From: Mycolicibacterium peregrinum
Lineage (GTDB): Bacteria; Actinomycetota; Actinomycetes; Mycobacteriales; Mycobacteriaceae
Assembly (NCBI RefSeq): GCF_002102345.1
Contig: NZ_LQPP01000043.1
Coordinates: 186,001 to 250,000 of the forward strand
Direction: 5' to 3'
Length of the DNA: 64,000 nucleotides
Part shown: one piece after another, positions 18,955 through 26,917 of the stretch
Layout: every line of letters starts with the position of its first letter
Numbering within the stretch: position 1 is the stretch's first letter
The notes under the pieces: generated by a model
The model's database searches: none
Told to the model about the DNA's origin: nothing
What the model saw: only the letters and a program-made list of their open reading frames with translations
Translations under genes and position numbers: made by a program

Positions 18955-20325
18955 CTATTCGGACGATGCGCCGTTTCCGGTCTTGCTGCCGGCGGCCTTG
19001 TCGGCCGACGCCGACTTCTTGGCGGGCTTGTCGAACGCCTTCTTGATCTTCTGACCGATCTTGTCGACGGTCGCCGAGACCTTCTCGCTGACTACCTTGC
19101 CGGGCTTGAGCGCCTTGTCGCCCGCGGCGCCCTCGGCGGTGGTCTTACCGGGCATTGCGACGATGCTGTCCCGCACCAGCCGGGAAACCGGCTTGGTGCT
19201 TGCCTTCTCGGGGGTGACTGCGGTTGCCTCGGATTCCTCGGCGGCCGGTGCGGCTTCGGGCTTCGGTGACTCGGCCACCGGGCTGGCTGTCGCGTCGGCG
19301 ACCGCAGTGATGGCTGCGAGTGCGTTGTCGGCGCCGGCCAACTCGGATCCTTTCGTTTCCGAGGTGGTTCCGGCTACCAGACGAGCGGTGGAGGACGCGG
19401 CGGCCGGCGCGGCCGGCGGAGTGATCGCCGCAGCGATGGCCTTGGGGACGTCGATCAGGAACGCGCGCAGCGGGGCGTACGTCCGGTCGGGGCTGAAGAG
19501 CCCGGCGGTCCAGCTGCCGGGCGCTCCGGGGCGTCGAGGAGGCACATAGGACCCGTTGAGGATCGAGCTGACGGTATCGGCCGGTGCGTTGATGATCGTG
19601 CTCGCGAACTTCACCACGTCGCCGTCCTCTATGGCGTCGTAAAGGTCCTGTCCGATCCGAGCGGCGCCCGCTGACACGTAGCCCTGGATGAGGCTGACGT
19701 AGCCCATGCCGACCTGGCCTACCAGCCCTACATCGATGAATGATTTGTAGGACAGAAGATTCAGCACGGAGGACAGATTGCCGACCATCTGTTTGGGGAT
19801 GGAGAGGAGATTGAGCATCGGGAACAGGGTCGACGCGATGGTGAGGGTGGCGCGCGACATGACGTTGCCGACGCCCATGATGTCACCGGCCTCGAACTTG
19901 AGGCGCGCCTCTTCCATATATTCCGGAATGTAGATGGTCGCCGCGTTGATCAAGTTCTGGACCGTCGTCGACATTGACTCGCCGACAAGTTCGGCGTAGC
20001 CGGTCTGATTGGCGATGATCTGGCGTAGGACCGGCGCCGGGTCGGCCAGCGCGTTTTCGAAGAGTTTCGTCAGGTTGGTGCTCGTCAGCGTGAACACCTC
20101 GGCCCACCGCGCGATGGGGTCGACGAACGAGGATTCGGCCAGGGTCGTCGCAAACAGGTCGGCGTCGGCCGGGGTCGGCAGGTCCATGGTCTGCACCGCG
20201 GCCGACAGCGTCACCGCGCGGTTCTGGATGTCGGGCGCCACCGCCGTGATGGGGGTTGCCGCAATGACGCCGGCGCCGACAATCGCCACGCCGGCGGTCA
20301 CATAAGGCCGTAGTGCGAGCTGCAA
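18955..20325 (-). CDS. Exported GjpA-like mycobacterial protein (annotated in the family as outer membrane porin)
   Basis: 456 residues. The N-terminus ALRPYVTAGVAIVGAGVIAATPI is a hydrophobic export or anchor segment shared by a large mycobacterial family that databases call GjpA after a Gordonia porin; function is otherwise unproven. A helical middle domain follows (residues 50-270: FVDPIARWAEVFTLTSTNLTKL, LPTP..ADLFATTL, GDVVKFASTIINAPADTV, LFSPDRTYAPLRAFLIDVPKA). The tail (about 290-456) is low-complexity, rich in Ala, Lys, Glu and Pro, with a basic segment (KIGQKIKKAFDKPAKK). The start is a TTG at 20325, chosen because GAAGGAG lies 7 bp upstream and the family always begins at this hydrophobic stretch. 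Confidence 0.7.
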   Translation of the reverse strand: MQLALRPYVTAGVAIVGAGVIAATPITAVAPDIQNRAVTLSAAVQTMDLPTPADADLFATTLAESSFVDPIARWAEVFTLTSTNLTKLFENALADPAPVLRQIIANQTGYAELVGESMSTTVQNLINAATIYIPEYMEEARLKFEAGDIMGVGNVMSRATLTIASTLFPMLNLLSIPKQMVGNLSSVLNLLSYKSFIDVGLVGQVGMGYVSLIQGYVSAGAARIGQDLYDAIEDGDVVKFASTIINAPADTVSSILNGSYVPPRRPGAPGSWTAGLFSPDRTYAPLRAFLIDVPKAIAAAITPPAAPAAASSTARLVAGTTSETKGSELAGADNALAAITAVADATASPVAESPKPEAAPAAEESEATAVTPEKASTKPVSRLVRDSIVAMPGKTTAEGAAGDKALKPGKVVSEKVSATVDKIGQKIKKAFDKPAKKSASADKAAGSKTGNGASSE

Positions 20326-20412
20326 CTCGGTCTCCTTCTAGGTCGTGAAACGTGTCAGCGATCACTGACCGAGCGAACGTAGCTGAAAGAAACCTGTGAA
20401 ACATTCGCATTC

Positions 20413-20426
20413 TGAAACACGTTTCA
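20413..20426. promoter_or_regulatory. Palindrome TGAAAC-2-GTTTCA upstream of the GjpA-like gene
   Basis: Perfect 6-bp arms with a 2-bp spacer, about 90-100 bp before the TTG start. A half-site TGAAACA stands about 20 bp nearer the gene. Candidate operator in the 200-bp gap, which otherwise shows no gene. Confidence 0.45.
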
Positions 20427-20525
20427 ATTCCTGCAAGCTGCGAATCTTCGCTTTGCTAAAGGACCCGCCGGGGCGGCGTGCGCCACGGAGGATGTGAAGT
20501 GATCAACTGCTGTGTACCAGCGTGT

Positions 20526-21386
20526 TTACCCCTTGGCGCGGTACTCGCTCGGTGATACTCCGACGCGCCGCTTGAAGGCCGTGGCAAAGTGACTACGGTT
20601 CGGGAACCCGACTTCCGTGGCGATGTCGCTGATCGAGAGTGCCGTAGTCAGCAACAGTGTCTGGGCGCGAGCGATTCGGCGTTCCAGTACGAACTGGTAG
20701 GGCGTGGTGTGGAAGGACCGACGAAACGCCTGATTGAACGTGCTCACGGGCATCTCGGCCAACGCGGCCAACGTATCGAGCGAGATGTCGGCATCGAGAC
20801 TGTCGTTCAGGTACGCCACGATGGCCGACCTCGTGGCCGGGTCCAGGCTGGCCTGCTGCTGCTGCCGCTTCTTCTTGCGTGGTCGTGGCGCCGTGCAGGT
20901 GTCGACGATCACCAGCCGAAGCGTCTCGGCAAGCGAGTCTGTCAGTAACCGGGCCACCGCGTCTTTGCGGCCGGCGACGCTGTAAATCTCCTCGACCAGG
21001 TGATGGACCAGGAGGTCCTTGTACTTCACCCGCGGCAGCAGGGCCGGGTCGCCGATAGTCTGGTCAGGTATCGCGATCTCGCAGTAACGGGCCACGTCAC
21101 CCTGAACCAGTGCCGCACAAGGAATCCCGGCCGGCTTCCACCAGATGTCGCCGGCGCTGGGTGGAACGCGTCCGGAGGGGCCCCAATCCAGCAGCGTCTG
21201 CATCGGACGCATGGCTCCGTGCCGATACACGTACATCAAGTGGTGGTTTTCATCGAGGCTGCACCAGTCTGTCGGTGCCGAAATCTGCTCGGTGGCGAAG
21301 GTGAAGGACAGACCGCGTGCGCTGACGGACTCTTTCTCCAGAATGACCCGCGGCGTCTGCGGTCGGTCACCATCCCACGGCTTCAT
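20526..21386 (-). CDS. AraC-family transcriptional regulator
   Basis: 286 residues: a cupin-like sensor domain (WCSLDENHHLMYVYRHG, GDIWWKPAGIPCAALVQGD) and a C-terminal AraC DNA-binding domain with two helix-turn-helices (ISLDTLAALAEMPVSTFNQAFRRSFHTTPYQFVLERRIARAQ and SISDIATEVGFPNRSHFATAFKRRVGVSPSEYR). A basic/Gln linker (RPRKKKRQQQQ) joins them. The start is the ATG at 21386 (MKPWDG). It lies immediately upstream of the GjpA-like gene on the same strand, 200 bp away, so control of that gene is a reasonable guess. Confidence 0.88.
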   Translation of the reverse strand: MKPWDGDRPQTPRVILEKESVSARGLSFTFATEQISAPTDWCSLDENHHLMYVYRHGAMRPMQTLLDWGPSGRVPPSAGDIWWKPAGIPCAALVQGDVARYCEIAIPDQTIGDPALLPRVKYKDLLVHHLVEEIYSVAGRKDAVARLLTDSLAETLRLVIVDTCTAPRPRKKKRQQQQASLDPATRSAIVAYLNDSLDADISLDTLAALAEMPVSTFNQAFRRSFHTTPYQFVLERRIARAQTLLLTTALSISDIATEVGFPNRSHFATAFKRRVGVSPSEYRAKG

Positions 21387-21426
21387 TGCCACCTGGCCGA
21401 TTCTATCCACCCGGACAAGGCCGGCA

Positions 21427-21741
21427 TCAGGTGAACAGGCGCCAAACACTCGAGCCCAATATGAAAAGCAATATGCCGCCTACCACCACGAGATACACGT
21501 AGCTTCCGGCCGACATCTTCTTCTCCACCGCGCCGCGCCGCAACGGCACCCGCCGCGTGCCCGGCGTGCTCGCCATCAGCATCTGGTGCGTGCTCGACCA
21601 TTGCGCCGCGGCCCAGAGGGCATGGTCACTTTCGGCGCCGGTGCAGCGTTGCGCATGTGTCTCCCACAGTCGGGAGTTCCGCAGCGCGACAAGGGCGTCC
21701 GGTGTCGGGTCCGGGTGCTTCGCGACGACGCGTGAGCTCAC
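21427..21741 (-). CDS. Small membrane protein, unknown function
   Basis: 104 residues, not recognised. A soluble, charged N-terminus with many Arg/His (LRNSRLWETHAQRC, HALWAAAQWSSTHQMLM) is followed by a single C-terminal membrane segment (SYVYLVVVGGILLFILGSSVW), the layout of a tail-anchored protein. The GTG start overlaps the stop of the gene upstream (GTGA), a sign of translational coupling, so the two products probably act together. Confidence 0.65.
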   Translation of the reverse strand: MSSRVVAKHPDPTPDALVALRNSRLWETHAQRCTGAESDHALWAAAQWSSTHQMLMASTPGTRRVPLRRGAVEKKMSAGSYVYLVVVGGILLFILGSSVWRLFT

Positions 21742-22493
21742 TTGAACAATCCGAACATGGTGTTGACCGGCCCCTGGGCCAGGCGCTCATAGAGGTACTG
21801 GGTGAACAGCGCCGCCAGCAACAGCTCGGGCAGGGGTGGGGGCAGCGGTCGCGGGCAGTCGAGCAGGTAGTCGGAGAACCAGACTCGCGTTCGGGCTGCA
21901 CCAGATTTCAGGATCTGCCGGTCGATCCGTCCGATCGATGAGCCGACAGCGTCGAAGATCGGCACGGGATGTTGCTTCCACGAGGCACCCTGATGGGCCT
22001 CGGTGGCGCCCAGCCATTGTCCGTTGGCCTCCAGGCCCAAGGTGAAACCGCTGGTTTGGGTGAATTGCGCCACCGGAGCGGTGGTCCTGAGCCGGCCCAG
22101 GTCACGTCCGGCGCCGTCGTGCACCTGGACGAACTGGCCTTGCCAGTCGGTGACGCTGCTGCCACCGAACCGGGTGATGCGCAGTAGGACGGCACCATCG
22201 GGACGCACCAGGACAAATTGCATATCCGCGCGCATGCGGCTGAAAGTCCAGGCCGGTATGTCGGCTGTCGGCCGGACCAGGGCGATCTGCTGGTCGTAGA
22301 CATTCTCGATCGAGCAGTACACGTTGCGATCGGTGCGGTCGGGTACGGCACGCAGATACAGCAGCGGTTCCCCCAACGGAAATCCCGCGGCGGGGCGGGC
22401 ATGCGGAGCCGGCGGGGGCACGGGGCCGGCGTATGGCGGTGACGCCTCGATGATCGGTCTCCCCCCCGGGCGATCTCGGTTCGGTACCGTCAC
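21738..22493 (-). CDS. Unknown protein with scramblase/LURP-like repeated strands
   Basis: 251 residues. A Pro-rich N-terminus (about 1-40) precedes a body of recurring short strands of the form DGAVLLRITR, DGAGRDLGRLR, ANGQWLGATE and AVGSSIGRIDR. Alternating 'hydrophobic-DxxGxxLGRI' units are what one sees in the tubby-like scramblase/LURP fold. The last 35 residues are hydrophobic (LPELLLAALFTQYLYERL) and may touch the membrane. I assign no function; the fold suggestion is inference from the pattern. It is coupled to the tail-anchored gene downstream and divergent from the 22616 gene. Confidence 0.65.
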   Translation of the reverse strand: MTVPNRDRPGGRPIIEASPPYAGPVPPPAPHARPAAGFPLGEPLLYLRAVPDRTDRNVYCSIENVYDQQIALVRPTADIPAWTFSRMRADMQFVLVRPDGAVLLRITRFGGSSVTDWQGQFVQVHDGAGRDLGRLRTTAPVAQFTQTSGFTLGLEANGQWLGATEAHQGASWKQHPVPIFDAVGSSIGRIDRQILKSGAARTRVWFSDYLLDCPRPLPPPLPELLLAALFTQYLYERLAQGPVNTMFGLFK

Positions 22494-22615
22494 ATGCTAA
22501 GCCGTCGGAGTTCGTGGGTGGGCCACCAGTTTTGCCGGCGGGTGACATTTGCCGCGCGGGGGTCCCTCCGGGCCGCTTTACCATCGCTGTACAGGTGATG
22601 ACGAAAGGGCTTCGC

Positions 22616-23302
22616 GTGCACCCACCGTCCGGCGATCCCTACCAGGGGCCGCAGCACAACCGGCCGTACCAACCCCAAAACTTTCAGCCTGCGTACCCGC
22701 CGCCGATGCCGCCGCCTCCATGGCAGAACTCTTCTACCGCACCGCAATCCGCGAAACCGGGGTCCAAAAGCAAGACAAAATACGCGGTGATCGCGGCTGC
22801 CGTCTCCGGTGCAGTGTTTGTCATGGTTGCCATGTTCCTGCTCGGGGGCGACACGGGCGGCTACTTCAGAAATGGAGACACGGTCACACCGACGGCGGAT
22901 GCGCAGATCGTGTTCGTCAAAGAGAAACACCTTGACGGCAAGCCGCCCAGCTCCGTGCGTTGCTCTGCCACGACCGATGCCGGCGAAGCAGTGTCTGTAT
23001 CGGTGCCGGACGAGGTGGTACACACTACTCGCGGTGCCCGGCCTTCGACCGACTATGTGTCGGTGGCCGAACTTCCGACCGACCAAGGACCGTTGACGGT
23101 GACGTGTACAAAGGGCGGCGCGACCGACAGGTATCTCGATCTGGTCCTCGGCAAGCCTGACTCGTCCACCGGCCTGACGATCTTCTTTGTCGGGTACGCG
23201 CTACTCCTGATCATCCTGGTGACTGTGGCGATCGTGTTGAACCGCAGATACTTTCGTCGCTATCCGCGGCCACCGGCCGACGGAGGGCGGTGGCAGGTCT
23301 GA
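22616..23302 (+). CDS. Pro-rich two-pass membrane protein, unknown
   Basis: 228 residues, not recognised. Layout: a cytoplasmic Pro/Gln/Tyr-rich tail (about 1-50), membrane segment 1 (KYAVIAAAVSGAVFVMVAMFLL), an extracytoplasmic domain of roughly 105 residues with two cysteines (VRCSATTD, VTCTKGG) that could form a disulphide, membrane segment 2 (LTIFFVGYALLLIILVTVAIVL), and a short basic tail (RRYFRRYPRP). GTG 22616 is preferred because GAAAGGG stands 6 bp before it; ATG 22598 would place that motif inside the gene. Convergent with the oxygenase pair. Confidence 0.7.
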   Translation: MHPPSGDPYQGPQHNRPYQPQNFQPAYPPPMPPPPWQNSSTAPQSAKPGSKSKTKYAVIAAAVSGAVFVMVAMFLLGGDTGGYFRNGDTVTPTADAQIVFVKEKHLDGKPPSSVRCSATTDAGEAVSVSVPDEVVHTTRGARPSTDYVSVAELPTDQGPLTVTCTKGGATDRYLDLVLGKPDSSTGLTIFFVGYALLLIILVTVAIVLNRRYFRRYPRPPADGGRWQV

Positions 23303-23394
23303 GTTCCGTTCGGCACGGTCAAGTGGCGATGCTCGGAGTCTCTGGTCGAGTTTGTTCGCTTCCTGCGACGGGGTTCTGGTGGTCCGGCGGAAGA

Positions 23395-24093
23395 TCAGGA
23401 GAACAGTCGGCTGGTCACGGTGAACCGCCGCAGCGACCGCCGATCGCGCGGGGTGACCTCGATGCCCGTCAACTCGGCCGCCCGTGGATTCTGCATGGCC
23501 CGGATCGCCCGGCGCGGCACGGCCCGCGGCCACCAGTCCGTCGGCGCGAACATCTGCCGACGGAACGGCTCGAAGTGTTCGCCCGCCACCAGCTGGGTGC
23601 GGCAGGCGTCCTCGAAGTAGGTGCAGAATTCGGGCCAGCTCGCAGGCATCGGTCGGGTGGAGATGCCGTAACGCCGATACCACGCGCAGCACTCCTGGTA
23701 GAGCTGCTCGTGCTCACCTTCGTCCAGCTTCCGGATGAAGGTATCGACCATCATCACAAGGCTTTCCACGTAGGTGGCGTGCTGGAAGTGGAAGAGGTCG
23801 GGGTTCAGCGCGTGGTACTTGTTCCCGGCCGGGTCCCGGCCTTTCACATCCTCATGCGCGAAGCGGATGTAGGGGCGCATGTCGACATCGGTGAAGGCGA
23901 TCCTGATCGCCTGGGTCACCGTGCGTTTGTGGTGCAACCACACCCGTCGGTGCAACAGCGCGTGCTGAGTGATCCCGGTGGCGATCGTCGGATGCAGAGA
24001 CTGCAGGCACACCGCTCTCGGCAGGACGAAAAGGAACCGCCGGTCCTGCAGATAACGCGACAGCATGGTGTTCGGGCCGAGCCCGGCCGCCAC
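23395..24093 (-). CDS. Oxygenase MpaB family protein (DUF2236), second copy
   Basis: 232 residues of the DUF2236/MpaB family, alpha-helical heme-type oxygenases that include latex-clearing protein relatives. Seen: LHPTIATGITQHALLHRRVW, a long helix DVDMRPYIRFAHEDVKG, and the conserved HFQHATYVESLVMMVDTF followed by LYQECCAWYRRYGIS and MPASWPEFCTYFE, the usual order. The histidines in these helices are the likely heme ligands. It starts 5 bp after the stop of the first copy at a GTG; ATG 24066 is an alternative. The two copies differ strongly and are not a recent duplication. Probably the last gene of the minus-strand mce operon. Confidence 0.75.
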   Translation of the reverse strand: MAAGLGPNTMLSRYLQDRRFLFVLPRAVCLQSLHPTIATGITQHALLHRRVWLHHKRTVTQAIRIAFTDVDMRPYIRFAHEDVKGRDPAGNKYHALNPDLFHFQHATYVESLVMMVDTFIRKLDEGEHEQLYQECCAWYRRYGISTRPMPASWPEFCTYFEDACRTQLVAGEHFEPFRRQMFAPTDWWPRAVPRRAIRAMQNPRAAELTGIEVTPRDRRSLRRFTVTSRLFS

Positions 24094-24098
24094 GGAGT

Positions 24099-25004
24099 TC
24101 AGATCAGGGCCTTCTTGCGGCGGATGCGGCGGCGCAGGTCCTTCATCAGCACCGCGTAGTTGCCGTTGCGCAGTGACTTCGGCAGGAAGCGGTTGACGAA
24201 CGCCACGAACAGGAAGAGATGCTCGAAGCGGCGCCGGTCGGTATCGGTCCACTCCAATTCCATCGCGTCGCGGAACACCGGCGCCAGGAAGCCGATGGTC
24301 AAGAACCGAAGCAGCGGAGCCAGCATCTTTCGCATCGGCCAGTTGATCATCCGCAACTCCACCAGGACCATGAGGTAATCCCGGACGAACGGGGTCATCT
24401 CGACGCGTTCGCACGCGGTGTTCCAGTACGCATCGAAGTCGGCCCTGGTGGCCGGCCACATCTCCTCCAGGACCTGCAGCGTGGTGCCGATGGTCATCGC
24501 ACTCTGGTAGAAGGTCTCGGCCTGTTCTTCGGTCATCGTGCCGTAGAGCAGCTGATGGGTGTCCTCGTAGAAGATGAAAAGGCATGCCGCCACCCACAAC
24601 TGCAGTTCGCGGTTGAACGCGTTGTACTTGACCGGACTGTCCTCGGTGGACCGAACCTGCCGGTGCGCAACGTTGACCGCTTCGCGGTAGGCGTTCTTCT
24701 CCTCGTCGGTGCCGAGGATCGCCACGGTCAGGTATTGCGCCGTGGTGCGCAGCCGCTTCCATGGGTGGTGCACCAAACTTCCTGATTCCACCCGGCTTTC
24801 GGCGACGCCGTACCCCACTTCGGGCCAGCTCATCTGCATGATCACATTGGCCGCCGCTCCGGCGGCGGACCAGAAGTCCAGGGCGTCCGAGAGGTCGACG
24901 TGCTTCTTCCGGATCCACCGCGGCACCCGCTGCGTGACGGTGATGCGGGTCTCGGCGGTGGTCAGCCGCGGCTCGGCGGCCAGGTCCACGTACGTCGCTG
25001 GCAT
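24099..25004 (-). CDS. Oxygenase MpaB family protein (DUF2236), first copy
   Basis: 301 residues, same family as the gene downstream. Seen: VIMQMSWPEVGYGVAES (early heme-pocket region), HPWKRLRTTAQYLTVAILG, VNVAHRQVRS, YNAFNRELQLWVAACLFIFYEDTHQLLYG, and WPATRADFDAYWNTACERVE, the canonical order of DUF2236 motifs. It ends in a very basic tail (KDLRRRIRRKKALI). GAGAGGAG precedes the ATG. Only 39 bp separate it from the mce-associated gene upstream, with no hairpin, so it is likely read from the mce operon. It could oxidise the lipid the Mce system imports; that is inference. Confidence 0.82.
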   Translation of the reverse strand: MPATYVDLAAEPRLTTAETRITVTQRVPRWIRKKHVDLSDALDFWSAAGAAANVIMQMSWPEVGYGVAESRVESGSLVHHPWKRLRTTAQYLTVAILGTDEEKNAYREAVNVAHRQVRSTEDSPVKYNAFNRELQLWVAACLFIFYEDTHQLLYGTMTEEQAETFYQSAMTIGTTLQVLEEMWPATRADFDAYWNTACERVEMTPFVRDYLMVLVELRMINWPMRKMLAPLLRFLTIGFLAPVFRDAMELEWTDTDRRRFEHLFLFVAFVNRFLPKSLRNGNYAVLMKDLRRRIRRKKALI

Positions 25005-25043
25005 GGGGACTCCTCTCGGGGGCGAAACAGGGCGAACAGCGCG

Positions 25044-25697
25044 TTACACGGTCTGCACGTCGTCGACGATCCAGCGGTCACCGCTGCGAACCAGCTTGAC
25101 CACCATCCGATACTTCTGATTACTGCCTTGTGGTGCAGTCACATTGGTGACGTGCTGATCGACAAAGGCGACGACCGTCGCGGCGTCGCCTTCGACGGTG
25201 TCGACGACCACGTGATCGGCCGTTGCGGTCGCGACACCCTTACTGGTCACCACGATGTCACGCAGCGCCTTGACCATCTCGTCGTACTTGGCCGCGAATC
25301 CGGGGGTGGAATTGGCGACGATGTGCTCACGGTTGGCGTCCATCTTCTGGTAGTCGAACGCGGCCATCGCCACCAGATAGTCGCGGGACATCGCGACGGC
25401 CTCGGCGCGCAGTGCGTCGTCGCGGCGGTGGTGGTATTCGCCGAGCGACAACACGACCAGCGCTGCCGCGGCGGCGACGGCGAGCAGTGCGACCAGACCG
25501 GTTGCGATCCGGCGCTTGAGCCGGCTGGGCGAAGTGGGTTCGGAGTCCTCGGACCCGGTCTCGACGACGTCAGGTTCCTGGACATCGTCGGCGACATCTT
25601 CAGAAACGTTCTCGGGGACCTCGTCGGAGGGCTTGTCCAATGTCAGCACCGATTCCTTGCGGTCGTCGTCGCCAGAGTCATCATCGGAATTGCTCAC
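25044..25697 (-). CDS. Mce-associated membrane protein (Mam)
   Basis: 217 residues: a long acidic cytoplasmic N-terminus (SNSDDDSGDDD...DEVPENVSEDVADDVQEPD), one membrane helix (TGLVALLAVAAAAALVVLSL, about 65-85), and an extracytoplasmic SnoaL-like domain (YLVAMAAFDYQKMDANREHIVANSTPGFAAKYDEM, ending VKLVRSGDRWIVDDVQTV). Mam proteins accompany every mycobacterial mce operon and stabilise the transporter. The GTG start overlaps the mceF stop (GTGA), with AAAGGTGG upstream. Only one mam gene is present here; many operons have two or more. Confidence 0.88.
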   Translation of the reverse strand: MSNSDDDSGDDDRKESVLTLDKPSDEVPENVSEDVADDVQEPDVVETGSEDSEPTSPSRLKRRIATGLVALLAVAAAAALVVLSLGEYHHRRDDALRAEAVAMSRDYLVAMAAFDYQKMDANREHIVANSTPGFAAKYDEMVKALRDIVVTSKGVATATADHVVVDTVEGDAATVVAFVDQHVTNVTAPQGSNQKYRMVVKLVRSGDRWIVDDVQTV

Positions 25698-26917
25698 TGT
25701 GGGCCACCTTTCAGGATGCTGCGCCATTTGTAGGCCAGCTGGGCCAGGGTCGGGATCTTGACCGGATCACTGACCACTTCGGGTCCGATCGGATGTCCGG
25801 GGGTCTGTGAGTTCTGCAGGCCGAGATCGTTGGGTCGGGGTGCGTTGACCGCACCCCGCATCAGCATGTCGGGTGCGGGCGGGCAGTACATCACCAGGTT
25901 GGGTTCGGTGGGACTGACGTCGCCGATGGCCCGCCGGTCGACGTCGTAGTTGCACACCGGGCCCTGGGTGGCGATCAGCGAGAAATCCGCCCGGGTCTGG
26001 CCGGTGGCGTCGAGCTTCACGATCGACGTCAGATCCTGCAGACCTTTCGGGATGGTCGAGAGCCCGGTCTGCAGCGAATCGGTGCGGTCACCGATGATCG
26101 GGGTGACGGTGGCGAGGTTGGCCAGGGTGGCGCCGAACGTGCCCTGATAGGTATCCAGCACCCGCTGCAGGGACTTCAGTGCGGCGGGTGACCGATCGGT
26201 CAGGTACAGGAACGCCGGGCCACTGCCGTCGAGCTGATTGGCCAACCGTGAGCTGGCGGCCATGCCGCGCACGAACGGGTCACCCTGACCGGCCATGGTG
26301 GTGACCAGCTCCGCGGTCCCCTCGATCAGCGGCTGCAGTTGACCGGTCTGGTTCCGGATGCGGGTGGACATGTCCGACGCGTTGTCGATCAGCATGGCCA
26401 GATCCGGCCCCAGTCCGTCGAAGGCGTTCGACAGCTCGGTGCCGACATCTCTCACTGCCCGGGTGTCAATCCCTTTCACCAGCTGTGCGGTGTCGCCCAT
26501 GATCCGGTCCATCTGGATCGGTTGCCGGTCGGCCGGCGCGGCGATGGTGTCGCCGGACGCCAGGTACGGACCGGCATCGGATTGCGGCATGATGTCGACG
26601 CTCTGGATGCCGGCGGCCGTGCCCATCCCGACGGTCAGGATCGCGTCGCGTGGGATCCGGGTGTCGGGGTCGATCGCCAGCCGCACCATCGCGGTGCCGT
26701 CGGGGGACAGCCACACGTCGTCGACGGTGCCGACCTGCACCCCCCGCACGGTGACGCTGGTGCCCGCGGTGAGTCCGAATGCGTCGCTCATTGTCGCGGT
26801 CAGGGTCATCGGTGTCCGGAAGCCTTGCGGCCCGGCCACATAACGGATGCCGAACGGGATGACGATCACGGCGATCGCTGCGAAGATCGCCAGCTGAACC
26901 ACCACCAGGCGTCTCAA
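25694..26917 (-). CDS. mceF: MCE family protein MceF (minus-strand operon)
   Basis: 407 residues: N-terminal anchor (VVVQLAIFAAIAVIVIPFGI), MCE/MlaD domain (about 35-120: MSDAFGLTAGTSVTVRGVQVGTVDDVWLSPDGTAMVRL...ILTVGMGTAAGIQSVDIMP), then a long helical region (AQLVKGIDTRAVRDVG, LIDNASDMSTRIRNQTGQL) that would form the shared shuttle tube. The C-terminal segment holds a cysteine pair (GPVCNYDV, VMYCPPAP). As in the other Mce subunits of this operon the ends overlap (ATGA with mceE, GTGA with mam). It is the last of six MCE subunits. Confidence 0.9.
   Translation of the reverse strand: MRRLVVVQLAIFAAIAVIVIPFGIRYVAGPQGFRTPMTLTATMSDAFGLTAGTSVTVRGVQVGTVDDVWLSPDGTAMVRLAIDPDTRIPRDAILTVGMGTAAGIQSVDIMPQSDAGPYLASGDTIAAPADRQPIQMDRIMGDTAQLVKGIDTRAVRDVGTELSNAFDGLGPDLAMLIDNASDMSTRIRNQTGQLQPLIEGTAELVTTMAGQGDPFVRGMAASSRLANQLDGSGPAFLYLTDRSPAALKSLQRVLDTYQGTFGATLANLATVTPIIGDRTDSLQTGLSTIPKGLQDLTSIVKLDATGQTRADFSLIATQGPVCNYDVDRRAIGDVSPTEPNLVMYCPPAPDMLMRGAVNAPRPNDLGLQNSQTPGHPIGPEVVSDPVKIPTLAQLAYKWRSILKGGPQ

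Noticed and set aside
23395-25004. Recent tandem duplication of the two oxygenase genes
   Set aside because: The two DUF2236 proteins differ too much in sequence and length; only the family motifs are shared.
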